Shown piece after piece: positions 45,151 through 56,264 of a stretch of DNA of 64,000 nucleotides. Position numbers and translations under genes: made by a program. Source of the stretch: Adiantum capillus-veneris (taxonomy: Eukaryota > Streptophyta > Polypodiopsida > Polypodiales > Pteridaceae). Below the pieces are notes generated by a model. That model had not been told where the DNA came from. It saw only the letters and a list, made by a program, of their open reading frames with translations, and searched no databases. The stretch is from the NCBI GenBank assembly GCA_014529385.2, contig CM043968.1:126857018-126921017 (forward strand), read 5' to 3'. The first letter of the stretch is position 1, and each line of letters opens with the position of its first letter.

Positions 45151-45696
45151 GATCACGAAATCATGTTGCACTGGCTAGCCACCAATGTCCTTAGTATGGT
45201 TTTGTTACTTGGGTATACAAAATGAACAATATTTTGGATTTGGATTATAGTCAAAATTGGAATTGGAATTCGATTTGCTATATGATGATTTACTGTCACG
45301 ATGGTATTTATGGATTAACCTTGAGATTGACGAGAATTAATTTATTGAATGATGAGTTTGACCAATGATATCCTGATTTGTTAGGGTATGACATATACTG
45401 CCTATTCTATTGGTATGGGACACTAAAATTGGTAGTATGTGGATGATGGCAGACATAATTAAGCAATTTTGTTTAGTTTTGTACAATTTTCTTTTACTAT
45501 GTGACATTTTTCACACAGCATACTAATCACTGTTTTTGACAAGTATGGTTTGCAGATTCTTATCTTTGCAAAACTGAGGACATTTGCTTTCTAACAAAGA
45601 GGTATGTAATGGAATTGGTAATTACCTATTTATGGCAACTAAGAGGTGGAAAAATCAAAAGCAATTATGGGACTATGTGAAAGAATATACAATCTA

Positions 45697-45840
45697 TGTA
45701 TATTTTATGATTTAAGTGCTCGTTATGAGCTTTGGCCGTTTATGATTGGTCGACCAGTTTGTACTCATTTTGAGCATTTAAGAAATCTATAAGTAAATAG
45801 GTGCAAGAGGAAAATGATCACTCTTGCACGAGGGGAGATT
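45697..45840 (+). repeat. Direct repeat A (about 145 bp)
   Basis: Matches 47478-47620 at about 85 percent. It includes a 9-bp hairpin (GTGCAAGAG / CTCTTGCAC at 45801-45829) whose closing pair differs in copy B by a compensating change. Confidence 0.75.
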
Positions 45841-45930
45841 GCACCCAGTGCTTGTGTCTTCCTCTCTCCTCTCTTTTCTTCTCTCTCACCGTGCCGATGT
45901 AGCACTTCGCTCTATGAAGTACGCCCGCAT

Positions 45931-45931
<1 letters not shown>

Positions 45932-46023
<92 letters not shown>
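45932..46023. repeat. CT microsatellite (about 46 units)
   Basis: An uninterrupted CT run. It keeps overlapping frames open on both strands (Leu-Ser and Arg-Glu runs), which are not genes. Confidence 0.97.
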
Positions 46024-46026
<3 letters not shown>

Positions 46027-46416
46027 CTGCGTTTCTCTTTCCCGTCGTCGTCCTCCTACACTCCCTCTGTCTCCCCCTGGGCGAGGGGCTGCCCTATGGG
46101 GCGTCAAGCCAAGCCCTGCCCTTACCAAGCCAGCGACCAACCACCCTTCCTCAACAAACTTGCGATTTTCAACTTCTCCCACAACGAGGCTGCTCCTACC
46201 CTACCACAATATGTTGTTCCTGCCCCGCCACGTTGCTCCCTCGTTGGTCTGCCGAGCTGCCACCAGTGACCTTCTATTAGACTCACCTTTCTGCGTTGAA
46301 ACTGCCTAAGCCTTTTCAAAACAACCCTACCTAGGGTTTGTTCCCATGTCAGATGGCTTATTTTGAGAACAAATCTGCCTAGGGTTGGTTCCCAGAGCAA
46401 CCAATTTACTTCAAGA

Positions 46417-47128
46417 ATGAACACTCCAAAGTCCACTACAAAGAGCCGACCAAGCTTTGCAGCAATCGTAGCAGCCCAGAGCAAGCTCACTTAGATTGGA
46501 AAGCTCCAAGTAGCCCTTGATCGGGTAATGGAGGAGAATCGCAACTTCAAAGCTCGCCTTAGCAAGCTTGAGTCACCCTTTGACTCCAAGGTCGAGCTTG
46601 CCACTAACAAAGTAAAAGAAGTCGAATCAAAGGTCACCCAAGCCCAATCGGCTACCTTTGCCAAAGTATAGACTTGCGTGACAACAGAGTACTGTGAACA
46701 AAGACGTCAAGAAGAAAATGCCCTCAAGGTTCACATTGCTGGGCTCCCCTCGCCATGGTGCATCATCAAGGACACTCTCGAGGAAGCAATCACCAAGCTC
46801 AACGACATCCTTCAACCAATTAACATGAAGCCTGAAAAGGTTTCTTGGATCAATGATACACACACGCAAGTGCCACCTGAACACTGTCTTCTCACTTTCA
46901 AATACAGAGAGGATAAAATGCAGTTACTAAAACAAAGCCCGACTCCTCAAAGGGACAAATATTTGGATCAACGAGGAGCTGACAACAAGTCATTTGAATA
47001 TAAAAAAGAGCGAGCTCAAGAAGATGCACGAAGCCCGCAAGCAAGGTAAATGGGGAGTCTATCGAGGTGGTAAAGCCATCATTAAAGAATTCCCAGCCCC
47101 TAAAAAGGCTTTGTTCAACCCCCCTTAG
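46417..47128 (+). pseudogene. L1 ORF1p-like remnant
   Basis: An ATG at 46417 opens a product beginning MNTPKSTTKSRPSFAAIVAA. Two in-frame stops (near 46491 and 46668) interrupt a heptad-rich stretch (LDRVMEENRNFKARLSKLES). The next part, ENALKVHIAGLPSP with KVSWINDTHTQVPPEHCLLT then FKYREDKMQLL, resembles the RRM of L1 ORF1 proteins. After a frameshift near 46960, NIWINEELTTSHLNIKKSEL and MHEARKQGKWGVYRGGKAII resemble the ORF1p C-terminal domain. It stops at 47126-47128. ORF1p is the RNA chaperone of LINEs. No ORF2 (endonuclease or RT) accompanies it. Confidence 0.5.
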
Positions 47129-47285
47129 ATTTTGTTTCCTTTTTTCCCTTTTCTTTTACCCCAATAATTGGACCCTCAGTCCTTAACTGATATGTATCCA
47201 ATGGCTTCACTTAGAAGCAATGAGTCAATGTAATGTCTTTTGTGATGGTCCGATGGGTCATATATGACCTATGTGGATGATAAAT

Positions 47286-47289
<4 letters not shown>

Positions 47290-47367
<78 letters not shown>
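47290..47367. repeat. CT microsatellite
   Basis: About 39 CT units, uninterrupted. Confidence 0.97.
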
Positions 47368-47368
<1 letters not shown>

Positions 47369-47477
47369 GCTCGCTCTATCTCCTTCTCTATCTCTCCGAT
47401 CGCGTACAACATGGATTAGGTGCCATAATGGTCGCCAGATATGGAATTTGTGGTTTTTATGGATTTAGCACGTTCGT

Positions 47478-47620
47478 TACAATATTTTATTATTCAAGTG
47501 CTCTTTATGAGCTTTGACCATTTATGACCGACAAGCCAATTTGTACTCATTTTGCGCATTGAAGAAATCTATAAGTAAATACATGCAAGAGGAAAATGCT
47601 CACTCTTGCATGGGGTATGC
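47478..47620 (+). repeat. Direct repeat B (about 145 bp)
   Basis: Partner of 45697-45840; hairpin arms ATGCAAGAG (47583-47591) and CTCTTGCAT (47603-47611). Confidence 0.75.
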
Positions 47621-47696
47621 ATATTTATTGGTTTTATGGTTTGCAGTACATTTTTCTCGATATTTTGTAGGGACATCGTGCCTCCGTTTGTAGCAG

Positions 47697-47708
47697 TGGT
47701 ATCGGAGC
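47697..47708 (+). other. Primer-site-like motif
   Basis: TGGTATCGGAGC, one base off the usual primer site. It lies about 0.5 kb before the first readable part of E2 and may be its primer site. Confidence 0.4.
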
Positions 47709-48219
47709 TCTATTTACGCTCATGTGGATACTAGTGAAGCTACAAAGAGCTCTAAGGACCAGAGCTAGGTTGTATTTCATTATGCATTAATTTCCTTATA
47801 GTTTCTTTGGCAAGTTCTAGTTTTTTTGTTTTGTGAATATGCATGACTCATCCATGATTTTTCACCAATTTTTTTCCACATCTAAACGCAATGGTGCATG
47901 TTGAATAGGATTTACAGCCCATCTTAATGGTTGACATAATCTCATACAAAATAATAGCTAGAAGTTAATATAGAGATTCTATAAGAGATGAAGAAGTAGA
48001 AGAAGGAGAAGTTAAACGATATTTTTTGATGGGGTTTCTTTGCCATCATGGACACCTATCCTACCTAGGAGGATCAGAGCTCCACAAGAGGAGTGCAAGT
48101 ATTAAGCTCAAGTGAAGGAAGGGAGAACATAGAAATGGTGAAGATGGTAATTTTATGCCCAATTGTGGAAACCAACCCCAAGAGCTTTAAAAAAAAAAAC
48201 CCATGTTAACAACAAAATC

Positions 48220-49034
48220 TAAAGCAAAAGGTCCAGTCTACAAAATCCAATCCAATATAGAGGTAGCAATAGATCTCAAAAAGGTTTTGGAAGAGAGGAT
48301 TTTAAATAGTAAGGGTGGATTTTACCTTGGGTGAGGTCCTTGTTATAGCAAAGCGGGAGTTCCACGAATAAATAATTGATATTATAAAGAGAAAGTGACA
48401 ATTTCTTACTGAATCTATCCATATACAAGGTGAAGGAGAGAATTTAAATGCACAGGGTGTACAGGTCTACGGTGAGGAAGGTGAAGAAACTTTTGTTGGA
48501 TGTTATAATTCTAGGGGAGGAGTAAAACACGTTCGCTTTTTGGATAATGAAGATAAAGTTGAGACCACTCACAAGAGTTATTACTTAAAGAGTCATTAAG
48601 CAAGAGCAACTACCAAGACCCTGGTAAAAGTGGGAGACTTAGAATAGCCATACATTGTGTTGATAGATCATAGGTCATAAATTAACCTCATGTCAAAGAG
48701 TCTTTATCAAGAAGGAGAATGGCCAATTGATTTAAATCATGGATGGATGATTTGTGCAGCAAACAACTCATCATGGGAGTTGTACGAAGCTTGTCCAAAT
48801 GTAAAGGTGACTATAGGGGATGTAAAGGATGACCAAAATTTCTTTGTACAGGAGATGTCTACATACCCTCTTATCCTCGGGCAGCCATACATCACTGCTA
48901 CTTGCATGGAAACCAAGGTGATGGATGATGGGTCAGCTTATGCTAGGATAACGAACAGGGATGGGAAGTGTGTTGTACAATTCCTTACTGTTTGTGTGGA
49001 CCATAAAAGGAACCATGAAAGTCTTAGAGAGTAA
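48220..49034 (+). pseudogene. pol: E2 gag end and protease
   Basis: From 48227 the reading KGPVYKIQSNIEVAIDLKKV and LEERILNSKGG precedes the protease. The catalytic loop appears as VLIDHRS, stop, INLMSK near 48657-48700, with a probable Gly-to-Arg change and a nonsense change. The closing part is an open frame (48690-49034): NVKVTIGDVKDDQNFFVQEM, STYPLILGQPYITATCMETK and DGSAYARITNRDG. This is a different Gypsy family from E1. Stops before 48690 show decay. Confidence 0.75.
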
Positions 49035-49242
49035 CCCTTTCCAAAGACAAACAAAGAATTCATGGACTACAGGGATATGAGGGGTTCTAGCCATGTACCA
49101 TTGTAGTGGAGGATTGCAATGGTACAAGAAGATAAATGTTTTTGCATTATGTATATGCAAAGGAAACATTTTCTACAGGTTTTTTTAGGATTAATGGACT
49201 ATGCATCTATTGCTTTTACAAAGCATGAGGACTTAAACCGGG

Positions 49243-49680
49243 GTGAATGACAGTAGTGTACAAAGAGGTTTGAAGATGAATGGTTTTCTAGAAGATGATG
49301 AATGCATTGTAGGTGTGTTTGATGAGTGTTTGTTTGTGGATACTATGCAAGACTTGGAGTCTTTAGTGGATTACAATTTGCATATGGGAAGTGAGGTTGT
49401 GAAAGTTTTCTTAATAGAAATGTATAAAGTCATTGAGGATTTCAAAAATGCTCAAGGTGTTGATGTACAAATGGAGACCAAGTATGTATCAAAGAAAGTG
49501 AAACAAGTGGCATTACCTCTACCAAATAACTGCATGGATAAGATGGAGCAAGCTGCTTTGAAGCCTAGTGTTTGTGACCCAAGCAGGATTGGGTATACAT
49601 TTACACAAGATTATTTGAAGGAGTTAAAGATTGGTTGCAAGGATAGTTTGAAAGAGGTTGAAATAATATGCTTTGAATAA
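49243..49680 (+). CDS. E2 spacer between protease and RT
   Basis: A 145-codon frame, acidic with a Cys-rich end (CMDKMEQAALKPSVCDPSRI), lies between the protease and the RT of E2. No domain is recognised. It probably belongs to the polyprotein. Confidence 0.45.
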   Translation: MNDSSVQRGLKMNGFLEDDECIVGVFDECLFVDTMQDLESLVDYNLHMGSEVVKVFLIEMYKVIEDFKNAQGVDVQMETKYVSKKVKQVALPLPNNCMDKMEQAALKPSVCDPSRIGYTFTQDYLKELKIGCKDSLKEVEIICFE

Positions 49681-49739
49681 ATGCTTTCCAAACATGGAAA
49701 GGCTATTTCATTGAGTCGCATGAGATAGGGTGTGTTGAT

Positions 49740-50598
49740 ACATCCATTGTTGCTCCTATGGAGATCTTCAATATCCCTCATGTACCTTGGATCTTGTGGC
49801 CTATTCCCGTTACAAAGGCACATTTTCCAAAACTCATTGAGTTGCTTAATGAAAAAATCAAGATGTGTATTTTGGAGCATTCTTGTGCTCCATATTCAAA
49901 CAGGTGGTTCACAGTTCCAAAGAAAAATGGTTCTTTGTGCTTTATTCAGAATATGCAACCTGTAAATAAGGTGACAATTAGAAATGTGGGTACAAGGCCA
50001 TTTGCAGGAAGGGCAATATATTCTATGGAGGATTTGTACTGAGGGTATGATCAATTCCCAAGGAGATATGGAAAGCAGGGACTTGACTACCATGAAAACA
50101 CCTTTGGATCTGGTAAGTATGTGCACCTTGCCGTAGGGAGCAACTAATTCCATTGCACATATGATGAATGGTATGAAAAAAATCCTACATGAATTCATAC
50201 CACAAACTACAATGCCCTTTTTTGATGATGTGTCAATTAAAGGATGTGGTGTGAGTGATCTAGATGTGGCTCTAGACTCAAGGGTGTGCCACAATGATTG
50301 TGATGAGATCTTGTTAAGATTGGAAGAAGTGAACCCTACCTTGTCTGGGAAAAAGTCAGTGTTTGGTGTGAACGAAGTTCTTACTGTGGGACATATGTGT
50401 GGGCCATATGGTAGAAGACATTGTCCAACAAAGATTGATGTGATTCAAAGAATGAAAGAGACATATACTAACATAACTGAGGTTTGAAGGCTCTTGGGTG
50501 CATGTGTGTTCTATGTTATCTGGATTCCACATTATGCGCATGTGGCAGAACCTTCGTATCAACTTTTTAGAAAGAACCAAAAGTTTCAATGGTAAGGA
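49740..50598 (+). pseudogene. pol: E2 reverse transcriptase
   Basis: The first frame (49758-50042) has CAPYSNRWFTVPKKNGSLCF, IQNMQPVNKVTIRN and AGRAIYSMEDLY. Following text (50043-50160) is frame-broken. The next frame (50161-50487) has NGMKKILHEFIPQTTMPFFD-D, so the catalytic motif is FFDD instead of Y-x-DD, then LSGKKSVFGVNEVLTVGHMC. The first catalytic Asp is expected in MEDLY*GYDQF, where a stop follows. The order fits Ty3/Gypsy. Confidence 0.85.
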
Positions 50599-51249
50599 AT
50601 GCATACCCATGCCATGAAAAAATTAAAGAATTTGTTGCTTATGTCTCCAACTTTGAGGGAAGAAAACTATGAATGTGGAAGATATGTAATTTTGACAGTG
50701 GACACTAGCCCCAGAAGAATTCAATGGGAAATTGGGCAAGATGATGATGATGGCAAGCACTATGTGGTGAGATTTGGAGCAAAAGTCCTAAGTGCTTGTC
50801 AACACAACTATCTACAGGTAGAAAGAGGGTTATAGGGGGTAGTCACAACTTTGAAATGTGACAAAGAGTATTCGATAGTGGAAAATATATTTTTGGAGAC
50901 TTATTGTCTACCACTTCTTGGAATGATCACATGTTTCTCAACTCCCGACATTGCTATGTTGAGATAGATTGCCTACATAAAGTCCCTAAATCCATAATTT
51001 AAGCATATTGCAAGGAAAGATAATCTAGTTGCAGATATGATTTCAAGAGCAAGGTATGAGAATGAAGGAGACATGGTTGTCGAGGGCGATGATGTAGGCA
51101 CAAGGTTCTATAGTAACTCTCATGCCAAGGGTGATCATGTTTTCATGTCAAAGGCAATTGAGTCATTTACAGAGGACCTGTATCAAGGTGATTGGTTGCT
51201 CATTAGATTCTATCTAAGCATGTTGACAAGGCCCAGAAGGGTGGACTAA
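50599..51249 (+). pseudogene. pol: E2 RNase H and tether
   Basis: ILTVDTSPRRIQWEIGQDDD carries the first acidic residue, LSACQHNYLQVERGL the second, and FLETYCLPLLGMI the third; DNLVADMISRARYENEGD closes the domain near 51030-51070. Stops at 50833 and near 50965 interrupt it. Confidence 0.78.
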
Positions 51250-51292
51250 TCAAGAGTTTAAAAGAATACGGAGAAAGGCCTATGGATACTTT

Positions 51293-52297
51293 TTGAAAGA
51301 TGGGTACTTATGGAAGCATCCGAAACAAAGAAATGGAATGTCGTTGAGAGTCATGAATGATAAGGACACTCAAAATGAGCTTATGACAAAGTTTCATGAG
51401 AGTCTTTATGCTGGACATAGAGGTGTATGGGCCACGTTTACTAAAATGAAAGGGAGGTATTGTGGAAAGGTATGTATAAAGATGTATCTCACTTTGTGGA
51501 GTCTTGTGAAACCTATCAAATCTATTCAAATTTACTTCATTGTGATGGATTGCACCCTACTTACTCATTGGCCATGCACTATAAGTGGGTAGTAGCTCTG
51601 GTTACAATGCGAGGGCTTATGGCAAATGAGATACATAGTGCTTCCAAAAGAATATTTAACCAACCAAGTTGAAGTTCGTGCTCTAAGAAAAGAAAGCACA
51701 GAAGGGGTATGTAAGTTGCTCTTGCATGATGCAATTTACCACTATTGTTGTGTTGGAAAAATAACAACAAACAGGGGGGGGTTGGATGCCGATAAATCCA
51801 AGGAATTTTTCTCTAGGTTGGGCATTAAACTTTCTCTCACTTCTGCAAATAATCTTGAGGAAAATGGTAAATCAGAGCGTGGGAATCCTCTTATCATTAA
51901 ATTTTTGGCTAAGGCCTGCAAAGATAAAATGGGAGAGTGGCATAGGCTATTGCCTTATGCTTTATGGGTTGATTGTACAACTCATCGCTCAGTTACTGGT
52001 TATATGCCTTTTGAGTTGATGTATGATCAGAAACCTATAATGCCAATTGAGTATGTAATTCCCATATGGAATGTATTACCTTGGGAAGATGGAATGAGTA
52101 GGGAAGGCATTCTTGCTTTGTGCATACAACAATTAGAAAGAAGGCCTCAAGATATTGAGATTGCAGTAGCACGATTGAAATATGCAAGGTTAAAAAATAA
52201 GGACATATTTGATAAGAGGCATAGGCTTAGACTTAAAGCTATTGATGAAGGTGATTGGGTGTTGGTGTATGACACTAGTCTTGACAACAACCATTAA
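51293..52297 (+). pseudogene. pol: E2 integrase
   Basis: The zinc domain is recognisable as FHESLYAGHRGVWATFTKMK then, in the next frame, VSHFVESCETYQIYS; the second Cys of the pair has become Tyr. The core lacks a clear first Asp because of a frameshift near 51470. A 223-codon frame (51626-52297) has GKITTNRGGLDADKSKEFFS, where the second Asp is Asn, then NNLEENGKSERGN with the Glu, and PYALWVDCTTHRSVTGYMPF. The domain is thus inactive. Confidence 0.8.
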
Positions 52298-52299
52298 AC

Positions 52300-52683
52300 C
52301 ATAAGAAATCTTCCAAAGAGATGGTTTGGTCCTTATGTGGTTCAACATGTACATGGGAATGTGACTTACACCCTGCATGAATTAGATGGGACAGAAATGA
52401 AGATTCCCATCGTAGGGAAAATAATCAAGTTATTTAAAAGAAGAGGTGATACAGACCCCTTTGATTCACAGGAAAGTCAAAATGAAGGCTCTGATGAAAA
52501 TTTTATGGATGTGGATGAAGAAAGAGAGGATGATGCGTTAGATTTTGTTGCAAGCAATGATGAAATCGACATGTATGTGGACTTAAATGATAAAATTGAA
52601 CCTGCTGGTGTGGCACATATCAAAGGATGTGCAAGTTTAGACGGGTGGATGTCGTGCCATGGCACATGCATAACATATAAATA
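52300..52683 (+). CDS. E2 integrase C-terminal tail
   Basis: After a stop at 52295-52297 the reading RWFGPYVVQHVHGNVTYTLH then ELDGTEMKIPIVGKIIKLFK matches the usual end of Gypsy integrases. It is followed by an acidic tail (SDENFMDVDEEREDDALDF) and stops at 52681-52683. No 3' LTR of E2 was found beyond. Confidence 0.65.
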
Positions 52684-52788
52684 AAAATATATACCTTACT
52701 CTTAATGTTTTCGATGTGTGGGACTAAATGCTACAATGTACATAGTGTGGCATATGCAAAAGTGGTTTCCATAGTTGTAGGCGTGTAC

Positions 52789-53035
52789 CTCGGGGGGTTC
52801 ACTATGTGTAAAACTACCATATCACGTGCGTTCAAGACATGTTTGTAAAACCCCTTATCTGTGAATTTTGTTAAGAATATAATGTACCCTTTTCTTTTAA
52901 AATCTATAAGTTTTTTCCAAATTTGAAAAAATAATGCCCTTCTATATATATATTTCTGTAAGTTTCAAGAACTTTAAATACCCTTCTGTTGAACTCACGT
53001 GATAGGTTACAGTTTTATTAGGTGACCTCCCCGGG
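52789..53035. mobile_element. hAT-like MITE copy 1 (247 bp)
   Basis: It begins CTCGGGGGGTTCACTATG and ends GTGACCTCCCCGGG, imperfect inverted ends. The 8-bp duplication GCGTGTAC stands at 52781-52788 and 53036-53043. The body matches copy 2 (63054-63300) with the same length. Eight-bp duplications are typical of hAT elements. No transposase is encoded. Confidence 0.88.
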
Positions 53036-53043
53036 GCGTGTAC

Positions 53044-53890
53044 ATACCTTGTCGGGCATGCGACACCGTGGACGTGGCACTATTGCATGTTTTAACACAT
53101 TAAAGCATGCCTAATTTGATTTAGAAATGTATAAATTTCAAGTTTTTTGAAGTGGCATGCTCATTTTGCCTAGAAAGTTGAATGCGGGTAATCTTGGCCA
53201 AAAATAGTAGGTTTCATGCATGGGCGTAAAAGATGTGTCCAAATTACTTACTAAGTGGAAAAATGAGGTTCAACATGAAATTTGAGACCAATGGGATTTT
53301 TCCACAAATTTAGGGATTTTTCCCAGCTTGTTTGGGTATTTTATGAACAAAAAGGGGCATTTCTGCTTCCACTACATGTTCGAGGCTGTGAGGCCTCCAA
53401 TTAGGGTTTCCCCTCTTCAAATAACTACTTGGGCTTCTCTAATGAAGTTTTGAAGATTCCATGAAATGGCCACGACGAAGAATGAGAACATCAATTTTAG
53501 GGTTTTTAATAGGTCAAAAGAGCAATGCATCTATGCAATTGGGAGCGAGGCTACACCTAATCTTCACACACACAAGAGTTTTGAGTTAATCTTGGTTCCT
53601 TTCAAAATGGATCTTTCATGGCTGGGTTTTGTTTTTTTTTAGTGTGTTTTCAGCTTCAAATCATCTACGCCTTGCTTGATTTCACTGCGAATCCTCACAG
53701 TCAGAGGTCCGGCACTTTCCTAGTCAAACTGCGCACTTCTTGACAAGGCATAGATCAATTTTTACAAATTAGGCCCTAATATTGCCCCATATAGCTTCTA
53801 CTAGGTTAATTATGAAGTCTGAAGCCCTTGGTTGTGTTTCTTGCACTTGTTGTTGTGCCCGATTAGGTTGACAGTTCCTTTTTGAGCTGA
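53044..53890. other. No recognised feature
   Basis: AT-rich intergenic-like DNA. Confidence 0.4.
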
Positions 53891-53893
53891 TCT

Positions 53894-54553
53894 TTACTTA
53901 GAGTCATTAATCACTAGTTGTATGCCCAGTGAAGGTTGGTGAATCTCCAATGTAAGGTGCAAAGTACCCCCTTTGAGTTTGAGGTAAATGGATAAATATT
54001 TTGCATTGTGGTGCAAAATATTGCTTTGCGGTAAGGATATGGTCATTTTGTTGGTCATTGATGATTGGGCCTCCAATGCACCCCTAGCTCTCAAGAGTTC
54101 CCTAACATGATAGTCCCAACACATATGTGAAATTTGGTCCAGATCTGGTTTCTCTATCCTTCGCATACCGAAGATGTAGGTTGGCTTTTCTGACATATTT
54201 TGCATATTTGACTCTAGGAATGTGTTGCCCTACTAGCAAAGAGCCCCTGGTTCACTTTTAATGTAACATGGATGTCTGGTGTGGCCAGTGTTATGGGTTC
54301 TGATCTCAAAAGTTCCTAGATTGGATTGTGTTTTTGTGCCCCCTATAGCTCGTGTGGTTGACAATGTGATATTCAAAATGCTTCTAGACATAGTTAGGAA
54401 CTTATCCCTCATGGTTGGAGTGAGTAAGAGCCGAGAAGGGACTATACATACCTGGACTTTCTCGACAATCCCCATCCAATGCCTACCCAGTGAGCTTATA
54501 ATGGGCCTTATAATGTACTTGCAGAACAAAAATCTTTGAAAATTGACATCCAT
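53894..54553 (-). CDS. Unrecognised minus-strand open stretch
   Basis: One minus-strand frame is open from 54553 to 53894 except for a single stop near 54230, about 220 codons in all. The product is basic and mixed, e.g. SLGRHWMGIVEKVQVCIVPS and SHMCWDYHVRELLRARGALE. No family is recognised and codon evidence is weak. It may be a decayed element frame or chance. Confidence 0.25.
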
Positions 54554-55068
54554 GGACCTTTTTGTCGCAATCTATTCCAAATGATTAGTGAGTAGGAGTG
54601 GCCGCCGAGTTTTTTGATCGAAGTTGCCCCAAATTTTTTCTTATTTTTCCATTGAGCTTTGAGATTTGACAATTGAAGTCGGAATCTAGTTCTAATATTC
54701 TTGCTTATTATTTTTAATTGTTGGCTTTTATTAGCTTTTAGTAGCAAAAATTAAAGAAAAATTACCCAGACTACTATAAAAAATCCAACCTACACTTAAA
54801 TATTAAAACACTTGTAATTTTATTATTTGGCCATATTTTTGTGGATTGATCCATTTTCATAATGATCTTGGTCTAAAAACACCGCCTTTTAGCAAATATG
54901 TACAATATATACACACACATTGAGGGCTTATCCTATTGTATCTCCCAATCATCTTGTTATTGGGAAAATTGGCTAATTTACTCAAGGAAGATTGTATGTT
55001 AACACACAATTACTTCAAAACATTGCCCTTATCTTTTCCAAATTCATATGCTTTGTCCATTTTCAAAT

Positions 55069-55092
55069 TTTTTTCCTCCCCTCCTTGCTTCA
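55069..55092 (-). other. Purine tract of E4
   Basis: The minus strand is all purine but for one C over about 23 bases (AAGGAGGGGAGGAAAAAA within it), downstream of the W-x-P-K region as in E1 and E3. Confidence 0.45.
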
Positions 55093-55295
55093 ATCCTTCG
55101 AAAAAATGGAGTATTGTGGTTGTGCAATGTGTAGGATAAAGTCGTGTCATACATAGCCATGATTGGCCCTATAATGCTATTGATGTCAATGCAATTAAGC
55201 ACACTATGTTGTGCAAGAGATGGGTGTTGAGTATTGTTATTAAGGGTTTTTGATGGCGAGGTATGTTGTGATGGAACTCTCTTAAAGAGTAAGTC

Positions 55296-55710
55296 CTATA
55301 GAAATTGAGCACATTCTTTTATGGTGCGATATGCACTATCTACAGTGTGATGACTAGAACCGGTGGTTTCAATCATGGTGGGTGGTTTTACTTTAGGTAT
55401 CCACTTGTACCCGATGGAGGTTGTCTTGAGTTGCAGCGAGGTCTTTGGTACCCATAGTTTGACTTGTCTGCTTTGGGAAGTTGGTCTTCTGCTCTGAGAT
55501 GTACATTTCTTCTTTGGTTTCCATATCCATTTCGTCTTTAGTAGCAATGGTTTCTATTGAAAAGGTGGATATGACGGTTTTCCCTTAGGATTGTTAGAGG
55601 TGTATATCATTTTTTTGGGCACCAAGATTTGTTGAGGTTGGTTGCCAAGCTAACTTTTGGGTATCCAAACTTGCCTAGTTCCCTGCATTAGTTGAGTATA
55701 GGAGAAGTCT
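55296..55710 (-). pseudogene. W-x-P-K region of E4
   Basis: In one minus-strand frame with two stops I read RQVWIPKS (near 55660), QQILVPKKM (near 55622), TKWIWKPKKKC (near 55535), QVKLWVPKT (near 55463) and GYKWIPKVK (near 55410). Spacers are 10-25 polar residues. The set of five matches E1 in number and type though the spacers differ. The stops at about 55650 and 55560 show decay. Confidence 0.75.
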
Positions 55711-56264
55711 TTATTGGATCTGTAGTTGTAATTGTGGCTGATGACTCATGCTTATTGAATGGAAATCACCAAGAGCTTCTTTCCATTCCTCTTTACTATT
55801 TGAAAGTGGTATGTTTAATTGTCTTCCTTTGAGTGTGAGTTCCAGAATTCTGGCATCCCAATCTTGAATTTCTTTGTAGGTTCTCATCCACAAAATACCT
55901 AATATTAGGTTATCATTCATGTGCTCATCTGCTATACATATGAAAGTATGCAGGCAAGAGAATCAACGAACCATAATACTCAAGTTGATCTTCCATAAAT
56001 CTGGAGTGAGGTTCCTATTGCAGCTCTTGCGACAATACTCAAGTGATTGAGTAGTTGCTTTGCAATAAGTGGAATAGTTGACCTTATTAACTCTGCTCCT
56101 GTATCTGCTAATTCTTTGACTTTGTAATCCTCGTTCAAATTCACATTGTTTTGCATATAAAGATCATCTAGCCACTCGTCATTAGTCTCAAGCTCATCCT
56201 CTTCTAAGGGTTGAATGTGGCCCAGTAATGAGTAGTACAACTTGGAGAACAGGTTGTCTTGCAA
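55711..56264 (-). pseudogene. Post-integrase retropepsin-like domain of E4
   Basis: The minus strand reads YKVKELADTGAELIRSTIPL near 56120-56065 with an intact DTGA loop, then RAAIGTSLQIYGRS. After a stop near 55978 and a short break, DNLILGILWMRTYKEIQDWD (near 55915-55855) gives the closing LILG-x-x-W motif. The order, catalytic loop and closing motif are those of a retropepsin. It follows the integrase as in E1 and E3. Confidence 0.75.

Noticed and set aside
45814-46309. Long overlapping frames on both strands
   Set aside because: They are held open by the CT microsatellite (Leu-Ser and Arg-Glu runs) and have no conserved part.
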